From Streptomyces catenulae (GTDB taxonomy: Bacteria > Actinomycetota > Actinomycetes > Streptomycetales > Streptomycetaceae), in assembly GCF_000718015.1 (NCBI RefSeq), contig NZ_JODY01000010.1:124001-188000 (forward strand): a stretch of DNA of 64,000 bases, read 5' to 3'. Below, piece after piece: positions 32,446 to 41,026 of the stretch. Position 1 is the first letter of the stretch; each line of letters begins with the position of its first letter. The notes beneath the pieces are model-generated. The model searched no databases. It was given only the letters and a program-made list of their open reading frames with translations, and had not been told where the DNA came from. A program made the translations under genes and the position numbers.

Positions 32446-32517
32446 GTGTACCAGGCAGGGCGGGTGTATCAGGCGGGGCGGGTCAGAACTCGTCGGAACG
32501 GATTCAGAACTCGTCGG
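32446..32517. repeat. Short tandem and direct repeats at the end of the DUF4232 gene
   Basis: Two 18-base tandem units (32446-32463 and 32464-32481) differ at two positions. Directly after them TCAGAACTCGTCGG occurs twice, at 32483-32496 and 32504-32517, the second being the last codons and stop of the DUF4232 gene. The 21-base shift duplicates the gene tail. Confidence 0.6.
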
Positions 32518-33205
32518 CGCCGTTGCGGAGTTCCGTCGTCCAGTAGCCGGTCTTCGCGACCGCGTCGTCGACGGCGATACCGCCCCGGGGCGCCTTCACA
32601 TCCTTGGAGCCCTCGGCGGGGCCCTCGGGGGCGAAGAGGTTGACGGTGAAGGAGGTGACCACGTGGTTGTCCTCGTGGACGCCGCCGTTGTTGATCCGCA
32701 CGGCGGCGTAGGCGGGCTCCCCGGCGTTCAGGACCACGCGGACGGCGGGCTTGCTCTTGGCGACGGCCGGGACGTCCTTGGCGGTGTGGAGGTCCCCGAA
32801 CGCGATCAGCGGGTACCGGAGCAGGGTGCAGGTGTGGCCCGAGGTGTTGGTGGCGGTCAGCGTGAGGTGCGTGGTGGGCGTGCCGTCCTGCTTCTCCGCG
32901 GTGATCTTCACATCCTCGAAGGTGCAGGCAGGCACCTTGCCGCCGGTCGCCTTCGTCCCCGCGGCGACCGGCTTCTCGGCCCGTACCGGAGCGGCCGGGG
33001 CGTGCGCTTCGGCGGCCGAGGCGGGGGATCCGGCGTCGGCCTTCTCCGCATGGGCACCGGTGGTGTTCTGCCCGGCCGGGGCGGACGCGGCGTCCGCCTT
33101 GTCCTTCGCTCCGTCACCGTCGCCACCGCAGGCGGTGAGGGTGAGACCGAGGGTGGCGACGGCGGCCACGGCGAGGACGGCGGGGCGGCGGATGGCGGTA
33201 CGCAT
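32504..33205 (-). CDS. DUF4232 lipoprotein
   Basis: A 233-residue lipoprotein. It has a basic N-terminus, a hydrophobic stretch and the lipobox LTAC at about residue 26. A low-complexity Ala/Lys/Glu linker (about 30-90) follows. The C-terminal domain of about 135 residues carries CTFEDVKI and SGHTCTLLRYPLI, two Cys that probably form a disulphide, as in DUF4232 proteins of actinobacteria. It should be anchored on the outer face of the membrane. The function is unknown. GGGAG lies five bases before the ATG. Confidence 0.85.
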   Translation of the reverse strand: MRTAIRRPAVLAVAAVATLGLTLTACGGDGDGAKDKADAASAPAGQNTTGAHAEKADAGSPASAAEAHAPAAPVRAEKPVAAGTKATGGKVPACTFEDVKITAEKQDGTPTTHLTLTATNTSGHTCTLLRYPLIAFGDLHTAKDVPAVAKSKPAVRVVLNAGEPAYAAVRINNGGVHEDNHVVTSFTVNLFAPEGPAEGSKDVKAPRGGIAVDDAVAKTGYWTTELRNGADEF

Positions 33206-33374
33206 GGGGACTCCCGTTTCAAGGTCTGCATGCCGGGTGCGGGCACCTGGTCACCCTCAGCCTGAGGCCACGCCCTGGCGTTCCGCTGATGTGCCGCTGA
33301 TGCTTTGCTGCTGCCGATCGGTGCAGCTCAGAGCGGGTGCGGCCGGTGCCGCCGGGCCGGTTTCCCCCGCGGTC

Positions 33375-34277
33375 TCAGAGCTGCCGCAGATGGTCCCGGA
33401 GGCGGCGGGCCACCTGACCCATGAGGGCTTCGGCGCCGGGCTGGGCGCTCGCCGGGACCAGCGACTCGGTGAGCACGGCGACCGCGAACATCTGCCCGTC
33501 GGCGTGCTCGACCACCCCCGCCTCGTGCCGGAGGTTGAGCAGCGTTCCGGTCTTGGACGACCAGGTCGTGGCGTCGGAGCTGAAGTCCGGCGCGAGACGG
33601 TGCCGGAGCAGATGGTGGCCCATCAGCTCCCGGACGCGCCCGGCGACCTCCGGCGCGATCGCCGACGGTGTCCACAGCGCCTGGAGCAGATCGACATAGG
33701 CGCGGGCGCTGCCGATGTTGGCGCGGGTGGTGTCGAGCTGCGGCACGCGGTGGCCGCGCCCGCTGGTGCCCGCGTCGATGGCGAGGGCATGCGCCAGATG
33801 GGCCTGCCCGGCGTCGAACCGCTCCTCGGGCGTCTCGGACAGCTCCCGCATCCCGTGCCGGACGGTGATCCCGACCAGGCCGAACTCCTGGAGAATCGCG
33901 GCGACCCGGGTGGGCGGGGTGAGGCCGAACAGCGCGTCGGCGGCCGTCCCGTCGCTCACACAGGTACTCAGGTAGAGCAGATCGTCGAGGGCTATCCGTA
34001 CGGGGTGCCGGAAGCGGCTCAGCCCGGTGGGGCCGGGCGTGGTGATCCGGCCCGGTGCCACGTCCAGCAGCGTCGCGCCGTCGAGTTCGCCCCGCCGCAT
34101 CCGCTCGATCGTCGCCAGCGCCAGCGGCACCTTGACCAGGGAGGCCACGGGCAGTTGGGCGTCCGGCTCGATCCCCAGCTCCTCCCCCGTGTGCAGGTCA
34201 CGGACGAGGAGGCAGCCGTGCAACCCGCCGTCGTGCAGATCACGACGGAGCTCACGCAGCAACGCTTCGGTACTCAT
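33375..34277 (-). CDS. blaB: Serine beta-lactamase-like protein, BlaB-type regulator
   Basis: A 300-residue cytoplasmic protein (no signal peptide) with class A beta-lactamase motifs: SLVK near residue 46 (SxxK), a degenerate SDG in STCVSDGTAAD near 107 (normally SDN), no proper Glu166 loop, and SSKTGT near 242. It follows a LysR gene and lies opposite a class A beta-lactamase gene. This is the order reported for Streptomyces cacaoi blaB-blaA/blaL, where BlaB is a serine-active-site regulator needed for beta-lactamase induction. The assignment to BlaB is by motif and gene order. Confidence 0.75.
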   Translation of the reverse strand: MSTEALLRELRRDLHDGGLHGCLLVRDLHTGEELGIEPDAQLPVASLVKVPLALATIERMRRGELDGATLLDVAPGRITTPGPTGLSRFRHPVRIALDDLLYLSTCVSDGTAADALFGLTPPTRVAAILQEFGLVGITVRHGMRELSETPEERFDAGQAHLAHALAIDAGTSGRGHRVPQLDTTRANIGSARAYVDLLQALWTPSAIAPEVAGRVRELMGHHLLRHRLAPDFSSDATTWSSKTGTLLNLRHEAGVVEHADGQMFAVAVLTESLVPASAQPGAEALMGQVARRLRDHLRQL

Positions 34278-34463
34278 GGACGGCTCCGGGTGGTGGGGAC
34301 AGGGGCGGGACGGTGGGGTGCTCCGGGCGGCGGCGGGCGCGGGCCCCTGGGGCGGGACGTCGGGCGGACCGCCGAGGAGAAGGTCAGGTACCGGTCGGCG
34401 TGGGACGGGTCGAGGGGCGCGCCCGGCCGGTCCGGGCGCCGCGGCCGTCCGCGGGGCCGGGCC

Positions 34464-35369
34464 TCATGCGTCCGGCCCGGTGCCGGTGCCGGTGCCTCTG
34501 ATGCCGTCGGCGCCGAGGCAGCGGGCGAGGGCGTCGCCCAGACGGGCCTCCATGTGTCGTCCGGAACCTTCCGCGGCGGCGAGCGCATAGCCGCGGGCGA
34601 GCGTGATCCCGCCGAGCGGCCGCCAGTGCAGGGCCAGCTCCGTGGCCTGCGCCGGAGCGCAGAGCAGCAGGTCGCGGCTGGTCATGACCTCGGCTGCCGC
34701 CGTCGTCAGATCGCTCGCGGTGACCAGTTGGGTCGGCCGCAGCCCCACCGCGTCCCGCAGCCGGGTGAGCGGATCACGGATGTGCGGGACGTCGTCCTCC
34801 GGCTGGATCCAGACGCGCCGGGCCGGGCCGGTGGCGGCGCGGCCCACCCGCAGCGTTTCGAGGTGGACGCGGCGTGGGCCGACGTCGTCGGCGGCGGCGA
34901 GGCCGAGCGGCACCGTCCAGGGCGCGCCCTCCGGCGGCACGGCGAGCACTCCGGCGCGTACCTGGTGGGCGTGGAGGAGTTCCTGCCGCCGCGCCGGGCC
35001 CTCGGGGCGCAGGTCGAGGGTGATGCCGTGCCCGCGCGCCGCGGCGACGAGACGGGCCCGGTCGGCGGTCGGGCAGATGGCGGGGACCGCGAGCCGCCAC
35101 GGTCGGCTGCGGGCCGCCTCCGCCTCGTGCAGCAGCACCTCGGCCGCCTGGACGAGCTGCCGGGCGACGGGGAGCATCTCGCGACCGAAGGCGGTCAGCA
35201 CGGCGCGCCGCGCAGTGCGCTCGAACAGTTTCTCCCCGAAGTGCTCCTCCAGTGCGGCAACGCGTCGGCTCGCCACCGACTGGGACATCCGCGCGGCCGC
35301 CGCCCCCACGGTGAAGCTCCCACGCTCGCTGACGCTGACAAACGCACTGCACGCCCCCACCAGATCCAC
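34464..35369 (-). CDS. blaA: LysR-family regulator, BlaA-type
   Basis: A 301-residue LysR regulator. The winged helix-turn-helix contains ERGSFTVGAAAARMSQSVASRR and the rest is the usual effector domain. It is divergent from the class A beta-lactamase gene, with 157 bases between the starts, and is followed by the blaB-like gene. In S. cacaoi BlaA activates the beta-lactamase gene together with BlaB. A direct repeat CCGCATG 30 bases apart in the shared promoter could be its site. The start is GTG with a poor ribosome site. Confidence 0.8.
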   Translation of the reverse strand: MDLVGACSAFVSVSERGSFTVGAAAARMSQSVASRRVAALEEHFGEKLFERTARRAVLTAFGREMLPVARQLVQAAEVLLHEAEAARSRPWRLAVPAICPTADRARLVAAARGHGITLDLRPEGPARRQELLHAHQVRAGVLAVPPEGAPWTVPLGLAAADDVGPRRVHLETLRVGRAATGPARRVWIQPEDDVPHIRDPLTRLRDAVGLRPTQLVTASDLTTAAAEVMTSRDLLLCAPAQATELALHWRPLGGITLARGYALAAAEGSGRHMEARLGDALARCLGADGIRGTGTGTGPDA

Positions 35370-35389
35370 GGCGGGACTCTATGCCAGAT

Positions 35390-35426
35390 CCGCATGGAAC
35401 CGCGCGTCGGCGTATTGGACCGCATG
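35390..35426. promoter_or_regulatory. Direct repeat in the blaA/bla promoter region
   Basis: CCGCATG occurs at 35390-35396 and again at 35420-35426, close to three helical turns apart, between the divergent blaA-like and beta-lactamase genes. A possible LysR binding site; not tested. Confidence 0.3.
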
Positions 35427-35526
35427 ACAACCGGGGGCGAGAGTGGCTGCGCAATCCCGATCACCCACCGGGACGGGCCGCCCGTCCCCGATGCGCCCTG
35501 CCCGCCAGGCGCCAGGAGGTCAGACC

Positions 35527-36450
35527 ATGCAGCCGTCCCGTACCCGGGGTGCCGTGCGCGGTGCGTTCGCCGCGCTTCTCCTCGTCCCGCTCGTCGCCTG
35601 CGGCGCCGGCAGCGCCGAGGCGGAGACCTCCGCGCCGTCCCCGAAGGCGACGCCGTCCGCCACCCGGCCGTTCGCCCAGGACCTCAAGGAACTGGAGCGG
35701 AAGTTCTCCGCACGGCTGGGCGTCTACGCCATCGACACCGGCACCGGCCGCGAGGTCGCCTACCGCGACGGCGAGCGCTTCCCCTTCAACTCGACGTTCA
35801 AGGCGCTGGCCGCCGGGGAGGTCCTGAAGCAGCGCACGCTGAGCGGGATGGACGACGTGGTCCACTACTCCCAGGACGACCTGGTCCCCAACTCCCCCGT
35901 CACCGAGAAGCACGTCAAGACCGGTATGACGCTCGGGGCACTGTGCGACGCCGCCGTCCGCTACAGCGACAACACCGCCGCGAATCTGCTGTTCGACAAG
36001 CTCGGCGGCCCCAAGGGCCTCAACGCGGCGCTGAAGAAGCTGGGCGATGACGTGACGCGGATGGAACGCCCCGAACCGCTGCTCAGCACCTGGGACCCGA
36101 AGTCCACCCGCGATACGACCACGCCCCGGGCCCTGGCCAAGGATCTGCGTGCCTACGTCCTCGGCAAGGCGCTGCGCCCGGCGGAGCGCGCCCAGCTCAC
36201 CACCTGGCTGCGGACCAACACCACGGGCGACACCCTCATCCGGGCGGGCGTCCCCAAGGGCTGGGTGGTCGGCGACAAGACCGGCATGGGCAGCAACTAC
36301 GGCACCCGCAACGACATCGCCGTCCTGTGGCCCGAGCACTCCTCCCCCATCGTCGTGTCGATCCTGTCCAGCCGCGAGGCGGAGGACGCCACCCCCGAGG
36401 ACAAGGTCATCGCCGAAGCCGCGTCGGTGGTCGCCCGCACCCTGAAGTGA
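35527..36450 (+). CDS. bla: Class A beta-lactamase (lipoprotein)
   Basis: A 307-residue secreted beta-lactamase with lipobox LVAC at about residue 25, so probably membrane-anchored. Motifs: NSTFKAL (Ser70-xx-Lys73), YSDNTAAN (SDN loop), RPEPLLSTW (Glu166 region) and [11 protein letters not shown] (KTG). In the omega loop the usual Asn170 is Ser, a change near the deacylating water. The start at 35527 has GGAGGT six bases upstream; longer in-frame starts lack support. It hydrolyses penicillins and related drugs outside the membrane. Induction through the divergent blaA-blaB pair is expected. Confidence 0.92.
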   Translation: MQPSRTRGAVRGAFAALLLVPLVACGAGSAEAETSAPSPKATPSATRPFAQDLKELERKFSARLGVYAIDTGTGREVAYRDGERFPFNSTFKALAAGEVLKQRTLSGMDDVVHYSQDDLVPNSPVTEKHVKTGMTLGALCDAAVRYSDNTAANLLFDKLGGPKGLNAALKKLGDDVTRMERPEPLLSTWDPKSTRDTTTPRALAKDLRAYVLGKALRPAERAQLTTWLRTNTTGDTLIRAGVPKGWVVGDKTGMGSNYGTRNDIAVLWPEHSSPIVVSILSSREAEDATPEDKVIAEAASVVARTLK

Positions 36451-36508
36451 CCGAAGGCGGCCGATGGCTGCCCTCAGGAGGGATCACCAGGAGGGACCGC
36501 GCCCTGCA

Positions 36509-36540
36509 CGGGGCCGCACCGGGAACGAGGTGCGGCCCCG
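36509..36540 (+). terminator. Terminator after bla
   Basis: CGGGGCCGCACC (36509-36520) and GGTGCGGCCCCG (36529-36540) form a perfect 12-bp stem with an 8-base loop between the beta-lactamase gene and the convergent Mrr-like gene. Confidence 0.7.
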
Positions 36541-36587
36541 CCCCGGGACTTCCGGTGACCAGCCCGGAAGCGGCCGCCCCGCTCGCC

Positions 36588-37307
36588 CTACGGGTACCAG
36601 GGCGGGCGTCCACCAGTGACCCACCGGCCCAGCGCCCGGCCGTCGACGAGGCGCAGCGGATGGTCGAGTTCAGCGTTGGCCCGCCGCGCGTCCTGCGTGA
36701 AGTCGCTGGTCGTGACGATGAGCGCGACATCGCAGCGGTGGTAGGCCCGGTAGGTCCCGTTCACCTCGTACACGACGGGCGCACCCACTCGGTTACCCGC
36801 CGCGAACCGCTTGCACTGGACCGCGATCCGGCGGCCGTCGGTGAGCTGTACGAGGACATCGAGCGCCCGGTCGTTGGCGCCCCCGGACACGGTCGCCGCA
36901 CGGACCCCCGGATCCCGCCGCGCGAGATCCGCGATGGCATGCTCGAATTGGCTACCGCTCATGTGCTGATACGCCGCGATGCTGTGCGTGACATCCGTAC
37001 GGGCGTCGGCACGGCCCCTCGCCCCCGGGAAGCTGCCCCCGCGTACCCGGTGGACGGTCACGATCACCCCGAGCACCAGGACCGCGAGAAGCGCGCAGAG
37101 GACGGGGTACGCCCGGATCACCGCGCTCACGACGAGGAGCACCACCACGGCACCGGCGAGGCGCGCCGGGGTGACCTTCCGCATCTGCCGCCGCACGGTA
37201 CGCCGCCGGGCCCGCGCCACCGGCCGACGACGGGTGGCGGACGGCCGTCGCGCACCACCGGTCCGACGGCTACGGGTCGAGGTATGTCGTCGTGCCGGTG
37301 CAGCCAT
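36588..37307 (-). CDS. Membrane-anchored Mrr-type restriction endonuclease-like protein
   Basis: A 239-residue protein. It has a very basic N-terminus (about 1-50, many Arg), two membrane helices (about 52-90, LAGAVVVLLVVSAVI and LCALLAVLVLGVIVTV), then a Mrr-cat domain. That domain includes SGSQFEHAIADLARRDPGV, the Asp in NDRALDVLV and the QCKRF motif that forms the PD-(D/E)xK-type site. Mrr-like proteins cut modified foreign DNA, but this membrane-tethered form is common in actinobacteria and its job is unproven. The start at 37307 has GGGGAG before it. Confidence 0.8.
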   Translation of the reverse strand: MAAPARRHTSTRSRRTGGARRPSATRRRPVARARRRTVRRQMRKVTPARLAGAVVVLLVVSAVIRAYPVLCALLAVLVLGVIVTVHRVRGGSFPGARGRADARTDVTHSIAAYQHMSGSQFEHAIADLARRDPGVRAATVSGGANDRALDVLVQLTDGRRIAVQCKRFAAGNRVGAPVVYEVNGTYRAYHRCDVALIVTTSDFTQDARRANAELDHPLRLVDGRALGRWVTGGRPPWYP

Positions 37308-37645
37308 CGATCTCCCCGTTTCGACGGAGGCAGGCCACATCCGGTCGAGCGCCTGCCGGGCAATCCCTGCAGTGTGCTGGGCCCACTCGTCCGACCGGCA
37401 CGAAGCCCTTCACGTTGGCTGGTTGTCGTGCCCGACCGACCTGGTTGCCGCCCTTTCCTCCGCTGCGCCTCCCGCCGCGCTGCACTGTCGGGCCGAACTG
37501 CCCTGCGCCTGGCGGGAATGGCAGAGCTTCACGGCACCGGTAGCCCTGGGTGCCTGGGCGGAGCGGGTCGCTTGCTTCCGCGGAGCCGCCGCGCCTCCTC
37601 TCCTCTCCGGCCATTTCCGCTCTACACAGGGTTACTCCTGTGCTC
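37308..37645. other. Intergenic region without recognisable gene
   Basis: This 338-base gap separates the Mrr-like and isochorismatase-like genes. Open frames on both strands give low-complexity or unrecognised sequence and no ribosome site, so I see nothing that supports a gene. It may hold a decayed gene. Confidence 0.4.
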
Positions 37646-38305
37646 TCACTTGCCCTCCGTGGGCCGTTGCGGTCCTTCCCAGCACGCCACCACGTCATCG
37701 GTCCGGGTCACCGTGGCCACCAGGGCCAGGGAGTGACGGACTACCTCGGGGACGTATGCGGCGGGCACACCCGCGATCGCGTCCTCTGGCACCACTGCCA
37801 CATATCCGGCGTTGACCGCGTCGAAGACGGCATTGGGGATCGCCACGTTCGCCGACACCCCGGTGATCACCACCGTGCGGCAGCCGAGGTTGCGCAGCAG
37901 GGCGTCGACATCCGTCCCGGCCAGCGGCGACAGGCCGTGCAGCCGTTGCACCACCAGGTCGCCCTCCGACACCGCGATCGGCGCGGCGACCCGGGCCGCG
38001 GAGGTGCCCATGACCTGCTGTACCGGCAACCGCTCGGCGGCCCGGAACAATCTGGCGTTACGGCTGGCCCCCCGGCCGTCCGGGCGCCGTACCGCGAGCG
38101 CGTGCACCACCTGCACGCCGGACCCGTGCGCCGCGTCGACCAGCCGCGCCACATTGCCCAACGCCCCCGACTCCCGTGCCACCGCGGCGAGTTCCGGCAG
38201 TGCGCTGTCCGTCCCCACCACGCCCTGCTGGCACTCCACCGTGAGCAGCACCGTTGTCGCCGGATCCACCTGCGCCATCAGCCGCGCGTCCGCCACCATC
38301 TCCAC
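37646..38305 (-). CDS. Isochorismatase-like cysteine hydrolase fold, catalytic residues missing
   Basis: A 219-residue protein of the isochorismatase/nicotinamidase fold. The N-terminal strand VLLTVECQQGVVG normally reads DxQ with a catalytic Asp; here it is Glu. The C-terminal ITGVSANVAIPNAVFDAVNAGY normally has the nucleophilic Cys after NV (NVC); here it is Ala. The catalytic Lys position is also not obvious (VVQRLHGLSPL). It is therefore probably a non-hydrolytic family member, perhaps a binding or regulatory protein. The reading frame is intact with normal codon use, so it is not simply a pseudogene. Confidence 0.75.
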   Translation of the reverse strand: MEMVADARLMAQVDPATTVLLTVECQQGVVGTDSALPELAAVARESGALGNVARLVDAAHGSGVQVVHALAVRRPDGRGASRNARLFRAAERLPVQQVMGTSAARVAAPIAVSEGDLVVQRLHGLSPLAGTDVDALLRNLGCRTVVITGVSANVAIPNAVFDAVNAGYVAVVPEDAIAGVPAAYVPEVVRHSLALVATVTRTDDVVACWEGPQRPTEGK

Positions 38306-38541
38306 CCCGCCCTTCGTGTGCTCAACGGTCTCCGGGCCGAAGCCCCCGGCGGCCCAGGCCCGTCCCCGACCCGCCCGACCCCACCGGAGACCTCACCGCA
38401 CCCTTGCGTCCGGTCTCGCGCGCCCGCATCATTCCTGACGCTGCATCAGTTTTCAATTGAGAAGGTTCGAAGGATCAACGGCGCAAGGAACGCCGCGCCC
38501 CTGTGTGGAGTCGACGGCCGAGAGACGAAGGCGATTCATCG

Positions 38542-39033
38542 ATGACGGAGACCACGAACGGCGGCGCCGCCGACACCCAGCGGCGCGGGCGCCGGATCAT
38601 GATGACGGCGGGAGAGCGCGACGCCTTTCTCACCATGCAGCGGACCTGCCGCGTCGCCACCGTGAGCGGGGACGGTGCTCCGCACGTCGGCGCGCTGTGG
38701 TTCGTCTGGGACGGCACCGCGCTCTGGCTGTATTCGCTCACCCGCAGCAAACGCTGGCGGCATCTGCGGAACGACCCTCGGATCTCGGTGGTGATCGACG
38801 ACGGCGAGGGGTACGGCGAGCTGCGCGGAGCCGAGCTGTCCGGCCGGGCCGTGTTCGTCGGGGAGGCGCCGTGTACCGGTCAGCCGTGCCCGGAACTCGA
38901 CGCCCCCGAGCGGCTCTTCGCATCGAAGTACTTCGGCATGGAGAGCATGCCGCACGACGGCCGACATGCCTGGCTGCGTCTCGTCCCGGACTCCGCCGTC
39001 TCCTGGGACTTCCGGAAAATGCCGACCGGCTGA
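38542..39033 (+). CDS. Pyridoxamine 5'-phosphate oxidase-fold FMN-binding protein
   Basis: A 163-residue split-barrel protein. RTCRVATVSGDGAPHVGALWF opens the barrel near residue 34, and SKRWRHLRNDPRISVVID and HAWLRLVPDSAVSWDFRKM close it. This matches PPOX-class (often F420- or FMN-binding) oxidoreductases found in many copies in actinobacteria. The substrate is not predictable. ATG 38542 is preferred to one 39 bases upstream because of the GAAGG before it and the position relative to the fold. Confidence 0.82.
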   Translation: MTETTNGGAADTQRRGRRIMMTAGERDAFLTMQRTCRVATVSGDGAPHVGALWFVWDGTALWLYSLTRSKRWRHLRNDPRISVVIDDGEGYGELRGAELSGRAVFVGEAPCTGQPCPELDAPERLFASKYFGMESMPHDGRHAWLRLVPDSAVSWDFRKMPTG

Positions 39034-39403
39034 CCGCGTTCGTACCGCCTCGTCTTCCGGTCCGTATAAGCGTGTTACTCGTCGCATCTCGGTTCTCCTC
39101 ATGTCTTGCATCCCGGTTTTCCTCATGCCTTCAAGCTAGGTTCTGGCGCTGGCGCCGTTCATCAGGGAGATCCCCGATCCTGCTCGAGGATCTCCCTGAC
39201 ACGTCCCTGAGTCGCCCCGGTACGCCCTCGGCACATGGCAGAGCCGACAGGGTTCCGTTGTCGCCTCGTGCATGCGATGTCAGTGGTCTCTGCGACAGTT
39301 GAGGGATCAGCTCGACAGGACCGGTCCGCGCCATCTCGGCCGCGGGTCGCCCGGCAGCTGCGGCCCTCTGCGGTCGGGCGCCGACGAGGATGGAGGAGTT
39401 GCG
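39034..39403. other. Intergenic region with tandem repeat and hairpin
   Basis: This 370-base stretch holds no gene. A 24-base unit is repeated in tandem at 39084-39107 and 39108-39131 with 20 of 24 matches. TCAGGGAGATCC (39162-39173) and GGATCTCCCTGA (39188-39199) make a perfect 12-bp stem with a 14-base loop, a likely terminator for the PPOX gene. Confidence 0.55.
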
Positions 39404-40942
39404 GTGAACGTGTTCTTCCCCGCGCTGCGTGACGGTTCTTCCGCACCGGCGCTGCGCTTCGGCGAGCGGCGGCTCAGTTATCGGCAACTCGGCGCCGCCG
39501 CCGTTCCGCTCGCCGAGCGTCTCGGCGGCCGGACGCGCGTCACGGTGTGGGCGACCCCGACCCTGGAGACTTCGGTGGCCGTGGTCGCGGCGCTGCTGGC
39601 CGGGGTTCCGGCCATTCCGGTGAACCCCAAGATCGGTGCGAGCGAGCTGGCGCACATCGTGGCGGACAGCTCCCCCGACCTCGTCCTCGCCGAACCGGGC
39701 GCGGCACTGCCCGAGGCACTCGCCGCGCTCCCCCGTCTCGACATCAGGATCGGCGCCGCCGAGCAGACATCGGCGCAGGAGACGGACCAGGACCTCGTGG
39801 GCAGCGGGGCGGCGGGCGAGCCGGATCCGAGTCGGGAATCGGATGCCTCGGCACCGCACAAGGTGCCGGTGCTCCCGCACGAACCAGGGGAAGAAGCTCC
39901 GGCCCTGATCGTCTACACCTCCGGCACCACCGGGCCGCCCAAGGGCGTGGTGCTGCCCCGCCGCGCCCTCGCGCACACCCTCGACGCGCTGGAGGATGCC
40001 TGGCAGTGGACGGCCGATGATGTGCTCGTCCACGCCCTTCCGCTCTTCCACGTCCACGGCCTCATCCTCGGCGTGCTGGGACCGCTTCGGCGCGGCGGCA
40101 GCCTGCACCACCTGGGCCGCTTCACCTCGGATGGCGTGTCCCGGGGCCTGTCCGACGGCGGGACGATGTTCTTCGGCGTGCCGACGATGTACCACCGTCT
40201 CGCCGTGGAGGTCGGTGCCGATCCGGCGCTCGCCAGGGCCTTGGGCGCCGCACGGTTGTTGGTCTCCGGTTCGGCGGCGCTGCCCCTCACCGACCACGCA
40301 CGCCTCACCGCGGCGTGCGGCCGCCGGGTGATCGAGCGGTACGGCATGTCGGAAACGCTGATGAACACGAGCGTGCGGGCGGACGGCCCGCCGGCCACCG
40401 GTTCGGTCGGGGTGCCGCTCCCCGGTGTCTACCTCCGCCTGGTCGACGAGACGGGCGAGGTCATCGAGGGCGACGACGGCGAAACGGTGGGCGAGATCCA
40501 GGTACGCGGCCCGAACCTCTTCGTCGAGTACCTCAACCGCCCGGACGCCACCGCCGAAGCGTTCGACGGCGGATGGTTCCGTACCGGCGACATGGCGGTA
40601 CGGGACGCCGACGGCAATTACCGCATCGTCGGCCGGAAGGCGACCGACCTCATCAAGAGTGGCGGATACAAGATCGGCGCCGGTGAGATCGAGAATGCCC
40701 TGCTGGCACATCCCGCGGTGACCGAGGCGGCCGTCACCGGTGAGCCGGATGACGACCTCGGCGAACGGATCGTCGCCTGGGTGGTCCTGACGCCCGATGC
40801 CGCGCGGCCCTCCGCCGATGAGCTGTCCGACCACGTCGCGCGCCAACTGGCCCCGCACAAAAGGCCGCGCACCGTGCACTTCCTGGACTCGCTCCCGCGC
40901 AACGACATGGGGAAGATCCTCAAGCGTCAACTGGGCAGGTGA
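39404..40942 (+). CDS. matB: Malonyl-CoA synthetase (MatB)
   Basis: A 512-residue ANL-superfamily ligase. The N-terminus (FFPALRDGSSAPALRFGERR), YTSGTTGPPKG, LPLFHVHGLILGVLGPLRRG, ERYGMSETLMNTSVRADG, and the C-terminal KATDLIKSGGYKIGAGEIEN and PRNDMGKILKR closely follow Streptomyces coelicolor MatB. It makes malonyl- and methylmalonyl-CoA from the free acids and ATP. It is about 25 residues longer than MatB because of an acidic insertion near 140-165. GTG 39404 follows GGAGG. matA and matC are absent, so it is an orphan copy that could supply extender or fatty-acid precursors. Confidence 0.88.
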   Translation: MNVFFPALRDGSSAPALRFGERRLSYRQLGAAAVPLAERLGGRTRVTVWATPTLETSVAVVAALLAGVPAIPVNPKIGASELAHIVADSSPDLVLAEPGAALPEALAALPRLDIRIGAAEQTSAQETDQDLVGSGAAGEPDPSRESDASAPHKVPVLPHEPGEEAPALIVYTSGTTGPPKGVVLPRRALAHTLDALEDAWQWTADDVLVHALPLFHVHGLILGVLGPLRRGGSLHHLGRFTSDGVSRGLSDGGTMFFGVPTMYHRLAVEVGADPALARALGAARLLVSGSAALPLTDHARLTAACGRRVIERYGMSETLMNTSVRADGPPATGSVGVPLPGVYLRLVDETGEVIEGDDGETVGEIQVRGPNLFVEYLNRPDATAEAFDGGWFRTGDMAVRDADGNYRIVGRKATDLIKSGGYKIGAGEIENALLAHPAVTEAAVTGEPDDDLGERIVAWVVLTPDAARPSADELSDHVARQLAPHKRPRTVHFLDSLPRNDMGKILKRQLGR

Positions 40943-41026
40943 CAGCCCGGTCCGAAGCTCCCCGGCACCGCTCGGTGCCGGGGCCACACACCTCCGGGGC
41001 GCGCGCTGCCCGCGGCACCCCGCCGT

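Noticed and set aside
37308..37645. A gene in the gap between the Mrr-like and isochorismatase-like genes.
   Set aside because: No reading frame combines a ribosome site with recognisable sequence.
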